DNA of 64,000 bases. It comes from Chloranthus sessilifolius (Eukaryota > Streptophyta > Magnoliopsida > Chloranthales > Chloranthaceae). The translations under genes were made by a program, and so were the position numbers. The DNA lies in contig CM037588.1 of assembly GCA_021018995.1 (NCBI GenBank), forward strand, positions 138,443,725-138,507,724, given 5' to 3'. Shown one piece after another: positions 22,858 through 35,865 of this stretch. Numbering within the stretch: the stretch's first letter is position 1; every line of letters starts with the position of its first letter. The notes under the pieces were generated by a model that saw only the letters and a program-made list of their open reading frames with translations, made no database searches and had not been told where the DNA came from.

Positions 22858-23513
22858 TTCTCACTAATTGATTCTAAGATGTCGAAGTCTCTAAAGTCCT
22901 TCGGAAAGTGTACAGGAGTTAGTGTTAGGAAATTTTACATGCATTGCAATGAATACAAGAAGATGATACTAGATGAATCAATTTTTGGTCATTTATTTAG
23001 GATTTGTGATAAATTTGTGTTTATTAGAGACTTAATTGATGTGAATTTGAGCTTCTTGATTCAAGATAACATGTTCAAGATGAAGAACACCAAACTAGTA
23101 TTACAGGAGTCCGATATATCATTGATATTAGGCCTTAACATGTTGAGGGAACCTGAGTTTGAACATGTGGTTGTGCTAGAGCAAGAAATCATTCGATACA
23201 AATTCTTTCGGGAGCAGCCGGCTAAAAGGATTGGTATTGAAGAAATAGTAGATAGTGCCCAACTCTCCAACGATGAATTTTTGAAACTATCATTCTTGTT
23301 TCTCGTATGCTCATTCTTATTTTCGGACACATACTAGGAAGTGGATAGTCCGCACTTGAACTTAGTCGATAACCTCGAAATATTCAACGAGTTTCCGTGG
23401 GGGCTGGTAGTTTATAAAAATTTAGCGGAGTGCATATCAAAAGCGATAATCAGAAGGGAAGCGAAAATAATGTCGGCAAATGGGCAATATAATATCTATG
23501 GGTGCACTATTGC
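22858..23513 (+). pseudogene. DUF1985-like gene fragment (left part), interrupted by retrotransposon C
   Basis: An acceptor-like TTATTTGCAG ends at about 22857; the first good start is ATG at 22879 (MSKSLKSFGKCTGVSVRKFY). Further segments are DESIFGHLFRICDKFVFIRD, ESDISLILGLNMLREPEF and, after an in-frame TAG at 23335, LVDNLEIFNEFPWGLVVYKN. The pattern F..L......F.IR..I.....L.....F.....DISLI.GL, then D....FNEFPWG, is that of plant DUF1985/plant-mobile-domain proteins, usually found with Ulp1-type proteases in Mutator-like elements. The 5-bp ATTGC at 23509-23513 is the left target duplication, and homology resumes after 42833. Whether the TAG is a real stop or an intron edge is unclear. Confidence 0.6.
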
Positions 23514-24097
23514 TGTAACAACTGCCCTCTTTGAAAACGCACACTAAGGTATCATGGACATTGGTCAGGTCATGTGTGTGCCTACCACGTCACCCAAAAG
23601 ATCTATAAAGTGAGGCCCTCAGAGTCCCAATAACAAGGTTACTACCCAGTTATGCTAACACTTTGAACTGGTGTATTAAAATATTCGAATTACATATATC
23701 TAGGTTTATATATATGTGTGCTTACAACTAACACCTATAGACACGTAGAAGAGGATACTAGAATTACACATGACATAATACCCAAATACCCTGCTATACA
23801 TATGTATTTCTGTATCCTACTAACACTAAACCCAAGCCTATCTTGGCTGATCGCAGAATTTACTTTGGCCTCATGCCACGAGGAGGAATAGGTATAGGTG
23901 GTAAATTCAGCATGAACGTATGCACTCAGAATTTTAATGCCGAATTCGTCACCTTGTCCACTCCGGATCTATAAGGCCGGATTCAAAATGAACTACGTCC
24001 GAGGTCTTTAACTGAGACTACGATCTATAGAGATAACTATTTGGCCAATGGCCATCAATCCAATGTGGTACAAAGCAAGCAGGGAGAGGAAAGTCCC

Positions 24098-24397
24098 ACG
24101 GCAAGCAAGGCTTGCCGCGGCAACCCCACAAGGTTGCCGCGGCAAGGTGCTCAGCTAAGCTGCTTGCCGAGGCAAGCCTATGTTGGCTATTGCATGTGCC
24201 TCATGGATATTGGTCTAACTTCGGGCTGTGTGCACGTTGTTTATAATGTATGTATGTCGAATCCAGTATCCCAATGATGATACTAAAGTCATACGAATGA
24301 AATGACTGTATATATATATATACAGAATTTAACAATTGCTTAGGATAATCCATGCCAAAAATATAGGAGCTATCTAGAAGAGCTATATATCTATATA

Positions 24398-24451
<54 letters not shown>

Positions 24452-24800
24452 AGAATGTCACCAAAGAAGAGGCACAGAAGAAGAGCACAATGGCAAGCAA
24501 GGCTTGCTGCAGCAACCCCACATGCTTGCCGCGGCAAAGTGCAAGGTGAAGGGCTTGCCTCGGCAATATTATGCTAGAACTACTGTTCTATATTTTGGTC
24601 ATAACGTTTGACCCCGAACTCCGATTGGCACTATTCTTGATGTGTTGGAAAGGGAACAATGAGCCCTATAACGTTCATGAAGTAACCAAGTTCTGAATAT
24701 GATGTTTAAAGGATAAAAAACTAGTGACAACTTGTGGCAAGATGTTCAGTCTGGCTGCTTGTCGAGGCAACCCCTATGGCTTGCCGAGGCAAGCCTATGT
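24098..24800. repeat. TTGCCGCGGCAA palindrome clusters in LTR1
   Basis: Copies of TTGCCGCGGCAA and close relatives (CTTGCCGAGGCAAG, TTGCTGCAGCAA, TTGCCTCGGCAA) occur in three clusters. Some variants keep the symmetry through compensating changes (CCGCGG to CTGCAG). Equivalent clusters lie at about 30724-31390 (LTR2) and 39915-40670 (LTR3). Confidence 0.9.
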
Positions 24801-26106
24801 TGGCTGTTGCACCTGCCTCGAGGACCCTTTGGTTTATTTTTGAGGTGTGTGAGTTGACTCTATGGCTCGCTACCTTTGTAGAGCATGTAGGTCGAGTCTA
24901 AGATGACCCCGTATTTATTCGATATACTAACACCGGGCATCTTAAACCATAGGTGCAACTTAGTGCACATAACAAATTTCTAACAACGAAGGTGTTCTTG
25001 GATGCAAGAGTGCACGTACAAGCAAATACAAGTAAGCGTGAGTAAAGGTAGGGAGTTTACCTTACTAATCTATATGCTGCTTTCTCATTCTCTTCTGATA
25101 ACAAGTTATTGAGGATGCCCATATATGATCATGAATGCTTATATAACTTTATACTCATGCCAATTTTATATAGTGTACTACAAGTTCATATCAGTTTTAG
25201 TCATATGATATAGTTTACTATGAGGTTAGTTAATAAGTGGTTACAAATGACATTGCCAGTTCAGTCTTGATGAATTGTTAAGGATAATAGATATCAGTTT
25301 TGATCTATGTTTTGCATGATTACTCAAGTCGGTTTTGAGTTATGATCATGATAGGTCCAGATTCGACGTCTGATTTTGTATGGATATGCTATAGTTAGTT
25401 TCTTCTTCACATCTTGGATAGTACATGATATATATATACTTATTTTCGTTTAAGAAAATGTTAAATTTGACATATTGATATATATGTGAGGGTATACGTC
25501 TGATATGATGTTCTGTTGTAAGGATGCTAGTAATATATGCGTCTGCCGTGATTGCATGCTTATGATTAGATCAGCTCGGGTATGCTAGTTAAGTTAAATT
25601 TTATGCATGCTTATGATCATCAGATCAGCTTGATGTATGAGTGTATGCTAATTCAGTTTTAAAGATGATATATGATTATAAGCATATCAGTTTCATAAGA
25701 TCAGCTTGACATATGTTATTATGTTAGGAATATTGTCAAACCAATTTAGATGACTTGATATAGATCAGCAGATGAATGTGTATGTATGATGATACTAGAT
25801 GAGTTTAGACGAAATATAATATATGCACATGCTAGTTTTCAATGTATGACTGTGACTGATGGTGTTAGATCAATTTAGAGAGCTTCACACTTGATGTATG
25901 CTTTGCATGATTGTGATACTCGTTCAGCTTGGATATATGTATATCAATGATTATGATAGTTGCAGTCATATATAATCATGTGAGTTCAGTTATTCAAATC
26001 AGTTTTGCTATATAATATCTGTTCATGATATTCTTGCATACATGTTAGCATGCATTGTTCATGTACTGTTATCCTTGATATCATGTACACATCTTTATTC
26101 TCTTTT

Positions 26107-26250
26107 TGGAACAAGTGATCCCGCTAACTCGAGAGCTTGATATCTCGTCCAAGTGATCCCGCTAACTCGGGAGCTTGATTTTCTCGGTCTAAGTGATCAC
26201 GCTAACTCGGGAGCTTGACAAGTGATCCTACTAACTCGGGAGCTTGATTT
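26107..26250 (+). repeat. Minisatellite CCCGCTAACTCGGGAGCTT in LTR1
   Basis: Four units of AAGTGATC + CCCGCTAACTCGGGAGCTT with variable linkers. LTR2 has five (32705-32885) and LTR3 four (41974-42112), so unit number changes between copies. Confidence 0.85.
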
Positions 26251-26576
26251 TCTTTTTTTTTGAATATGTCTTATTTTTGTATGATTTTTGTAATTGTCCA
26301 GCATGATTCCTTGTCAGTATGATTCCTCGTATTTGCTCAGCATGAATTTGTCAGTATGATACAATATTTGTATGATTTATTGCTTGTTATACTATATGCT
26401 GCTAGAATAAATGCTAAATATTGCTAGAATAAATACAAGGTAAGATATAATGTATTTAGTTTTATAATTTATGCATCTAGAAGTGAATTAAAAATCTAAC
26501 ATATAAAGTAGCACTTTAAATTTTTCTACTGAGCTTCAATGATAGCTCATCCTACGGCTTCATATCTTACCTACAG

Positions 26577-26677
26577 ATATTGACCGTGACCCTCAACACG
26601 AGGTTGATCCTACCTACCATCAAAAGGAGGACGAGAGAGACAAGGAGGAAGATTCTGTGGAGGACTTCTTTCCTTGA
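26577..26677 (+). other. Acidic short reading frame in family C LTR
   Basis: After the acceptor-like TTACCTACAG (26576) the frame reads IDRDPQHEVDPTYHQKEDER, then EEDSVEDFFP and a stop at 26675-26677. The phase at the acceptor equals that in LTRs F1, A and B. Corresponding frames lie at about 33220-33312 (LTR2) and 42447-42541 (LTR3). Confidence 0.5.
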
Positions 26678-26969
26678 GAGATTTGAGAGAGAGAGAGTAG
26701 TGATTTTAAACATGTATAACAGTAGTATGGATTAAGATAGTTTACAACTTCAGGTATCGGTTTCTGTTTTTATTCCTGTTTAGTTTGCTGCTTTAGATAA
26801 ATGAATGAATATCAGTTGTTGCCATATTTCTACGTATCAGAGTTAATTCTATTCGCTTCCGCATATGTAACACTTTGTACACGATGCCCTTGTATGACAG
26901 GATCATGTTAGGTGATCCGATGGCTCAACCTTTCCCATTTACGAGAGGGAAAAGAGTCGGACTGTCACA

Positions 26970-29492
26970 AGTGGTATCAAAGCCCGGCTTTAAGTCTTTT
27001 AGAGAGTTAACTCTGGCACGGATATATGGCATGACTTGTGATGTTTGTTCAATGTTAGAGCCTAGACTTTAGGATGGACTCAAGGATATGGCAGTAGGTT
27101 CTGTTAGAGCATAGGTTGTGGATCTGTACGACCATGTTTAACGGAAGTGATTAGTCAATAGTGATCAAAGTATGCCGATAGGATCTGAGTTAAGACCGTA
27201 AACTTCACGCGTCTCTTCATCCATTCTGTTAGCATTCTGTGAAAAATGTGGGAAGACACATAACATGGATGAATGTCGTAAACCGTCTAGGGCATACTTT
27301 CGTTGTGGTATGATGGGACATCGGATTAAGGATTGCCCAGAGATGATGGGAATGACATCAAATACGGCACAAGATGCCCAAACCAGCAACGATATTATCT
27401 AAGGCATATGAACTATTTAGTTTTAAATTATTTAAATTGTTTATGAGAAAGGTACATTTTGGTAAATACTTTATATGTGTGTGCATCTAGTATGTTGTTT
27501 CTTTCATTAGTAATAACTCTATATTTTGTTACACACTTTGCAATCATATCTAGTGATGCCTCCTTGTTGTATGAGGCGCATGTTTTGGTAGATCCAAGAT
27601 CAACACATTCCTTTGTTACACCCAATTTGCTGAAAAGTTGGGAGAGTTGGAAACCACCCCAGAACATCTCGACTTTATTGTGATGTGTCAGTCTCAACTA
27701 GACAGTCTGTCACTACTAACATGATATGTCGATCAATCATTGTCATACTCCAAGGTCACAACGACTATGAAGCAGTAGCCGATTGATCTTACTTGATTTA
27801 CTCGATATACAAGGATTCGTCGTAATCCTTGGCATGGATTGGATATCCAATCATCATGCGAGCATTGATTATAGAAGTAGATTGCCAATAGCCTGTGAAT
27901 TCCCTAATGTCTTCCCTGATGAGTTGCCAAGATTTTTACCTAATAGGAAAGTGGAATTTGTTATTGATTTAGCCCCAGGCCCCGAGCAGGATTCAAAGGC
28001 GCCTTATCGAATGGTACCAGCGGCATTGAAAGAACTCAAGGGCAGTTGCAAGAGCTTATTGACAAAGGGTTTATCAACCCGAGTGTGTCTCCGGGGGGCA
28101 CAAGCGCACCGATAGTGTTCGTAGAGAAGAAAAATGATTAAATGCATCTCGCATTGATTATCGTCAACTCAATAAGCTGACAATCAAGAATCGATATCCA
28201 CTCCCCAGAATCGATGATCTCTTGATCAGTTATAGGGAGCACGATTCTTTTCAAAGATTGATTTACGATCTGGGTATTACCAGATGAGGATAAAAGCTGA
28301 AGATATTTAAAAAACAACTTTTTGAACACATTATGGTCACTACGAGTTTCTTGTTATAAGTTAGCCTATGTCATTCATCCGGGTAGCATGAAAATGTATC
28401 AGGACTTAAAGAAGATGTTTTGGTGGAGTGGCTTGAAGCGTCGAAATTGGCAGACGTCTATCTAAGAGAGATAGTCAGACTACATGGGATACCAGTGAGT
28501 ATTGTGTCAGATTACAATCCGTTATATACCTCCCACGTCTGGCAGAGTTTCCAAGATGGAAAGGGTTCCCAATTGGAAGTCAGTTCTGCATTTCATCCTC
28601 AGAACGATGGACATACGGAAAGGATAAATTAGGCAAGAGAAGACATGGTAAGAGCCTGTATGCTGGATTTCCAAGGATCATGGGATAAGCACTTACCCCT
28701 GATCGAATTCGCATATAATAATAGCTTCCAATCAAGCATCGGTATAGCACCATTCAAGGTATTGTGTGGACACTGATGTAAATCTCGGATTAACTGGGAA
28801 GAAGTTGGAGAGTATTTGATTTTAGGCCCTGACTTGATTGATAGAAAGTACCAATGCAGTTGTTTACGTTATTCGAGAACGATTGAAGAGTGCTCAGAGT
28901 CGGTAGAAAAGTTACATAGATTTGAAAAGAACCAGTGTTGATTTTCAGGTAATACACAGCACGATAAAGTCTATTAAAGATCCAATGGAAGAACCATGGT
29001 TCTCATGAAGCTACCTGGGAACGCGAAGCTGATGTTCGCGCTCAATATCCCCACATATTCACCTAAGGTAAGCCTTATATAGGATTCCTCCGAATACATT
29101 AATGTATATGATATCAAGAAATTTAAAGAATTCGATGGAAATTAAGTTGTAACATCATTTATGATCTCCTCCTATATATATATATATATATATATCGCTG
29201 ACATTGATTGAACTAAACACATTTAAACTATGTCCAACCCTAAGCTTAGTTGGTGAGTGTACAACTCACGTGTATATAATTTAATTTTCCCCATAGTATT
29301 TGAAATTTGTTAGATATTGTTTGCTCATATATGTTTATCTATTTATGCGTTTACCTATTTTGTTTCTATTAAATATTGTATTGTCATCAATTATACTTCA
29401 ATCAGTATGACACTAGTTGATACATCATACCGTAAATTTTTCTCCCGTCTTCTTTTATTTTTGAGGACGAAAATTCTTTAAGTAGGGGAGAA
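26970..29492 (+). pseudogene. Family C internal region 1 (reduced gag-pol)
   Basis: Recognisable pieces in order: gag zinc knuckle (27238-27345: CEKCGKTHNMDEC then YFRCGMMGHRIKDC); protease piece with STHSFVTPNLL (27590-27640); pre-RT segment FVVILGMDWISNHHAS and CEFPNVFPDELPRFLPNRKV (27790-27960); integrase end with SKLADVYLREIVRLHGIPVS (28440-28500), SSAFHPQNDGHTERIN and [17 protein letters not shown] (28690-28745); chromodomain remnant near 28985-29065. A purine tract AGTAGGGGAGAA (29481-29492) precedes LTR2. Much shorter than a full chromovirus interior and broken throughout. Confidence 0.88.
26972..26983 (+). other. Primer binding site, internal copy 1
   Basis: TGGTATCAAAGC two bases after LTR1; close to the initiator-tRNA-Met PBS. 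The same site follows LTR2 at about 33608. Confidence 0.85.
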
Positions 29493-32400
29493 TGTAACAA
29501 TTGCCCTCTTTGAAAACACACTCTAGGGTATCATGGACATTGGTCAGGTCATGTGTGTGCCTACCACGTCACCCAAAAGATATATAAAGTGAGGCTCTTA
29601 GAGTCCCAATAACAAGGTTACTACCCAGTCATGCTAACACTTTGAACTGGTGTATTAAAATATTCGAATTACATATATCTAGGTTTATATATGTGTGTGC
29701 TTACCACTAACACCTATAGACATGTAGAAAAGTATACTAGAATTACACATGACATAATACCCAAATACCCTGCTATACACATGTATTTCTGTATCCTACT
29801 AACACTAAACCCAAGCCTATCTTGGCTTGTGTGCCTTTACAATAATAGGCCCATATGGGCATTGCATGGGACTTGCCCAGCTTAGCTACTTACAATAGAT
29901 GGCATATATATAGGTGTCCGTGTACATGTTTTACACTTGTAGCCAGCCTGCCAAAGGTACTATGGCCCCCAACTATCTATAGGCCTATATACGTGTAAAA
30001 GGTGTGCTTGCCTTACACTATAGCATCACCATCTAAGGCTTATCATTTAAAATCCTTTTTAACTTATCTGAGGATATATTTATAAATGCATGTACTACCT
30101 TACAAAGGAAGCTACCTTGAGGAGCTTATAAGCTGCTTGCTTGCATGAGTCATTATTGACTCTCATGCACGCAAGATGCAAGCCCATTGTAAAGGTGCCT
30201 TTGACATCTTCCCAGCATACGTTGAACTCTTAAGAAGACCAAAATATACAGTTCATAGCTCTTTCTTCCCAGCACACCCAGCACAACCAAGAACAAATTT
30301 AGACCATACCACCTTACTGTAAGAACTTTCAAGTTCACCTCCCGTATTCACCCTTTTGGTCGAGAGTGTTGCAAAAGCAATCACTGCAGCCAGTCGGTCA
30401 TGGTCTTGCAAGATTGACAACATCGATACAAAGTTGACCATTAGTTGACCAACCGGTATGGTGTACTATAATCGATCGCAGAATTTACTTTGGCCTCATG
30501 CTACGAGGAGGAATAGGACTATGGGGTAAATTCAGCATGAATGTATGCACTCAGGATTTTTATGCCGAATTCGTCACCTTGTCCACTCCGGATCTGTCAG
30601 GCCGAATTCAAAATGAACTACGTCCAAGGTCTTTAACTAAGACTACGATCTATAAAGATAACTATCTGGCCAATGGCCATCAATCCAATGAGGTACAAAG
30701 CAAGTAGGGAGAGGGAAATCCCACGGCAAGCAAGGCTTGTCGCGGCAACCTCACAAGGTTGCCGTGGCAAGGTGCTCAGTTGAGCTGCTTGCCGAGGCAA
30801 GCCTACGTTGGCTATTGCATGTGCCTCATGGATATTGGTCTATCTTCGGGCTGTGTGCACGTTGTTTATAATGTATGTATGTCGAATCTAGTATCCCAAT
30901 GATAATACTAAAGTCATACAAATGAAATGAATGTATATATATATATACAAAATTCAACAATTGCTTAGGAAAATCCATGCCAAAGATATAGGAACTATCT
31001 AGAAGAGCTATATATATATATATACAAGAAAGTCACCAAAGTAGAGGCACATAAGAAGAACACCATGGAAAGCAAGGCTTGATGCGGCAACCCCACATGC
31101 TTGCTGGGGCAAGGTGCAAGCTGAAGGGCTTGCCTCGACAAGCAATGTCCTTGCCGCGACAACATTATGCTCAAACTACTGTTCGGTATTTTGGTCATAA
31201 CTTTTGACCCCAAACTCTGATTGTCACGATTCGTGATGCGTTGGGAAGGAGACAACGAGCCTTACAATTTTCATGAAGTAACTAAGTTTTGAATCTGATG
31301 TTTAAAGTGTCAAAAACTAGTAACAAGTTGCGATAAGATGTTCAGCCTGGCTGCTTGCTAAGGCAACCCCTATGGCTTGCCGAGACAAGCCTATGTTGGC
31401 TGTTGCACCTGCCTCGAGGGCCCTTTGGTCTATTTTTGAGGTGTGTGAGTTGACTCTATGACTCGCTACCATTGTAGAGCATGTAGGTCGGGTCTAAGAT
31501 GACCCCGTATTTATTTGATATACTAACATCGGGCATCTTAAACCATAGGTGCAACTTGGTGCACATAACAAATTCCTAACAATGAAGGTGTTCTTGGATG
31601 CAAGAGTGCACGTACAAGCAAATACAAGTAAGCGTGAGTAAAGATAAGGAGTTTACCTTACTAATCTATATGTTGCTTTCTCATTCTCGTCTGATAGAAA
31701 GTTATTGAGAATGCCCATATATGATCATGAATGCTTATATAAATTTATACCCATGCCAGTTTTATATAGTGTACTACGAGTTCATGTCAGTTTTAGTCAT
31801 ATGATATAGTTTACTATGAGGTTAGTTAATAAGTGGTTACAGATGACATTGCCAGTTCAGTCTTGATAAATCGTTAAGGATAATAGATATCAATTTTGAT
31901 ATATGTTTTGCATGACTACTCAAGTCGGTTTTGAGTTATGATCATGATAGGTCCAAATTCGAAGTATGATTTTGTATGGATATGTTATAGTTAGTTTCTT
32001 CTTCGCATCTTGGATAGTACATGATATATATATATATACTTATTTTCGTTTAAGAAAATGTTAAATTTGATATATTGATATATATGTGAGGCTATATGTC
32101 TGATGATCTATTGTAAGGATGCTAGTAATATATGCGTCTACCGTGATTGTATGCTGATGATCAGATCAGCTCGGGTGTGCTAGTTAGGTTAAATTTGATG
32201 CATGCTTATGATCATCAGATCAGCTTGATGTATGAGCGTATGATAATTCAGTTTTAAAGATGATATATGATATGAGCATATCATTTCCATAAGATCAGCT
32301 TGACATATATTATTATGCTAGGAATATTGTAAAACCAATTTAGATGACTTGATATAGATCAGCAAATGAATGTGTATGTATGATGATACTAGATGAGTTT

Positions 32401-33605
32401 AGATGAAGTATAATGTATGCACATGCTAGTTTTCAATGTATGACTATGACTGATGGTGTTAGATCAATTTAGAGAGCTTCACACTTGATGTATGCTTTGT
32501 ATGATTATGATGCTCATTCAGCTTTGATACATGATATCAATGATTATGATAGTTGCAGTCATATATGATCATGTGAGTTCAGTTATTCAAATTAGTTTTG
32601 TTATATGATATATGTTCATGATATTCTTGTATATATATTAGCATGCATTTTTCATGTACAGTTATCCTTGATGTCATATGTACACGTCTTTATTCTCTTC
32701 TTAGAACAAGTGATCCCGCTAACTCAGGAGCTTAATATCTCGTCTAAGTGATCCCACTAACTCAGGACCTTAATTTTCTCGATCCAAGTGATTCCGCTAA
32801 CTCGGGAGCTTGATAAGTGATCCCGCTAACTCGAGAGCTTGATTTTCTCGGTCCAAGTGATCCCGCTAACTCGGGAGCATGATTTTCTTGTTTCTTGACT
32901 ATGTCTTATTTCAGTATGATTTCTATAATTGTCCAGTATGATTCCTTGTCAGTATAATTCCTTGTATTTGTTCAGCATGAATCTATCAGCATGATACAAT
33001 ATTTACACAATTTATTGCTTCTTATACTATATGCCGTTAGAATAAATTCTAAATATTGCTAGAATAGATACAAGGCAAGATATAATGTGTTTAGTTTTAT
33101 AATTTATGCATCTAGAAGTGAATTGAAAATCTAACATATAAAGTGGCACTTGAAATTTTCCTGCTAAGCTTCGATGATAGCTTATCCTACAACTTCATAT
33201 CTTAGCTGCAGATATTGACCGTGACCCTCAACACGAGGCAGATCCTACCTACCATCAAGAGGAGGACGAGAGAGACAAGGAGGAAAATTCTGCGGAGGAC
33301 TTCTTTCCTTGAGAGGTTTGAGAGAGAGAGAGAGTAGTGATTTTAAACATGTATAACAGTAGTATGGATTAAGATAGTTACTACTACAGGTATAGGTTTC
33401 TGTTTATATTCCTGTTTAGTTTGCTGCTTTAGATAAATGAATGAATATCAGTTATTGTCATATTTCTACGTATCAGAGTTAATTCAATTCGCTAACGCAT
33501 ATGTAGCACTTTGTACATGATGCCATTGCATGACAGGATCATGCTAGGTGATTCGACGGCGCAACCTTCCTCATTTACGAGAGGGGGAAAAGTCAGGCTG
33601 TTACA
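29493..33605 (+). repeat. Family C LTR2 (shared middle LTR)
   Basis: TGTAACAATTGCC ... AGTCAGGCTGTTACA, 4.11 kb. It is the 3' LTR of internal copy 1 and the 5' LTR of internal copy 2 at once. It carries the same palindrome clusters, minisatellite and acidic frame as the others. Confidence 0.93.
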
Positions 33606-35404
33606 GGTGGTATCAAAGCCTGGCGTTAAGTCTTTTGGAGACTTAACTCTGGCACGGATATATGGCACGACTTGTGATGTTTGTTCAATGTTAGAGCCTA
33701 GGCTTTAGGATGGACTCAAGGCTATGGCAGTAGGCTCTGTTAGAGCATAGGTTGTGGATCTGTACGACCATGTTTAACGAAAGTGATCGGTCAATAGTGA
33801 TCGAAGTATGCCGGTAGGATCCGAGTTAAGACCGTAAACTTCACGCATCTCTTCATCTATTCCGTTAGCATTCTTAGGAAAATGTGGGAAGACATATAAC
33901 ATGGACGAATGTCGTAGAGCGTCTGGGGCGTGTTTTCATTATGATATGATGGGACATCGGATTAAGGATTGTCCAGAGATTGTGGGAACGACATCAAATA
34001 CGGCACAAGATGCCCAAACTAGCAACGATATTATCTAAGGCATATAAACTATTTAGTTATAAATTATTTAAATTGTTTATGAGAAAGGTACATTTAGGTA
34101 AATACTTTATATGTGTGTGCATCTAGTATGTTGTTTCTTTCATTAGTAATAACTTTATATTTTGCTATGCACTTTGCAATTATATCTAGTAATGCCTCCT
34201 TATTGTCTGAGACACATATTTTGGTAGATCATGGATTAACACATTCCTTTATTACACCCAATTTACTAAAAAGTTGGGAGAGTTGGGAGCCACCCCAGAA
34301 CCTCTCAAGTTTATTGTAACGTGTCAGTCCCTACTAGACAGTCTGTCACTACTAACATGATATGTCGATCAATCATTGTCATACTCCAAGGTCACAACGA
34401 CTATGAAGCAATAGCCGATTGATCTTACTTGATTTACTCGATATGCAACGATTCGTCGTAATCCTTGGAATGGATTGGCTATCCAATCATCATGTGAGCA
34501 TTGATTGCAGAAGTATATTGCCAATAGCCTGTGAATTCTCTAATGTCTTCCCTGATGAGTTGTCAGGATTTTTGCCTGGCAGAAAAGTAGAATTTACTAT
34601 TGATTTAGTCCCGGGCACCGAGCAGGTATCAAATGCACCTTATCGAATGGCACCAGCGGCGTTAAAAGAACTCAAGGGCAGTTGCAAGAGCATATTAACA
34701 AAGGGTTTATCGGACCGAGTGTGTCTCCGTGGGGCACGAGCACACCGATAGTGTTCGTAGAGAAGAAAAACGGTTAAATGCGTCTCTGCATTGATTATCG
34801 TCAACTCAATAAGTTGACAATCAAGAATCGATATTCGCTCCCGAAAAATTGATCGTTTGACTTTGACCTCGGGATCTGTGCCCGATTGATCGTAGGTTTG
34901 ACCAAGTGATGGTCAAACATTGAGTTCATGAAGTTATGTACTAATGTGAGATTAGTGTAACCTAAGTGTAGAGTATTGTGTTAAGTTGCAGTCACATACA
35001 CCTATCTCTGGTGTATGTGTTTAACACACAAGCAGGAGAGAGAATAAAAGGGTTTTAATAACCCTAGTTTTTTTTTGCTTTGGTTGTTGAAGAGAGAGTT
35101 AAGAGGAGAGAGAGAGGAGTAAAGAGGAGTTATTGAGGAAGAAGTGAATGCAAATTAAAGGACTAATTAGAGCATTCATTGACAGATTCAAAGCGATTGG
35201 GATCATGAAGCAAGTGATGGAACCCTAGCCATCAAACCCAACAAATCAATCCCTTGAAGGGATTCTTGAGGTAAGTTTTAAATTGAAGTTAATGCATAGA
35301 TGTATGATGATTAAATTCAGTCAAATATGCTTAGAAGAGTAGACTAAAGGCTTAGAAAAGAAAGGAGAAAGATTTGGAGGAACAGCCCAAAAGGGGGCTG
35401 AATC

Positions 35405-35865
35405 TGGCCAAATCGATAATCGAAATTGGGATTCGATTAATCGATTTTGGCCTGAAAGTTGAAAAGTTATGGAACCCGATTTTGATTAATCGAATTGTAT
35501 TTCGATTAATCGATTTGAATTTCGATTAGTCAATTTGGAAATCGACTAATTGACTAGGTACCTCCAGTGGCTGGAGAAAAGAGACCTGGAGAAATCGACT
35601 AATCGAGTTGGGAAATCGATTAATCAATTTTAGATTTTGATTAATCGATTTGGAATCGACTAATCGATTTCAGACTTTCAACCACTCGAATTGAGAATCA
35701 ACTTCATTATGTTGGAGACTTCGATTAATCGATTTGGGATCGATTAATCAAATTTGAATCTCGATTAATCGATTTGGGTTTCGATTAATCGATTTTGGGA
35801 ATCGATTAATCGAATTGTATTTTGATTAATCGATTTTGGGAATCGATTAATCGACTTTGACAGTT
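35405..35865. repeat. AATCGATTAATCGATT palindrome array in LTR B
   Basis: Around 20 copies of CGATTAATCG-centred palindromes (full form AATCGATTAATCGATT) are separated by short unique spacers. It has the same layout as the F1 arrays but a different core. Confidence 0.93.

Larger units (their letters stand above)
23514..26969 (+). repeat. Family C LTR1
   Basis: TGTAACAACTGCC ... GTCGGACTGTCACA, 3.46 kb, followed two bases later by a PBS. It has palindrome clusters (24098-24185, 24480-24575, 24755-24800), the GACCCCGAACTCCGATTG module at about 24605, a donor-like AG|GTAGGG (25048), the CCCGCTAACTCGGGAGCTT minisatellite (26107-26250), and the acidic frame ending at 26677. It is shorter than the other two LTRs. 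Confidence 0.93.

Noticed and set aside
26970-26990. tRNA gene suggested by TGGTATCAAAGCC
   Set aside because: It is the retrotransposon primer binding site; no cloverleaf around it.
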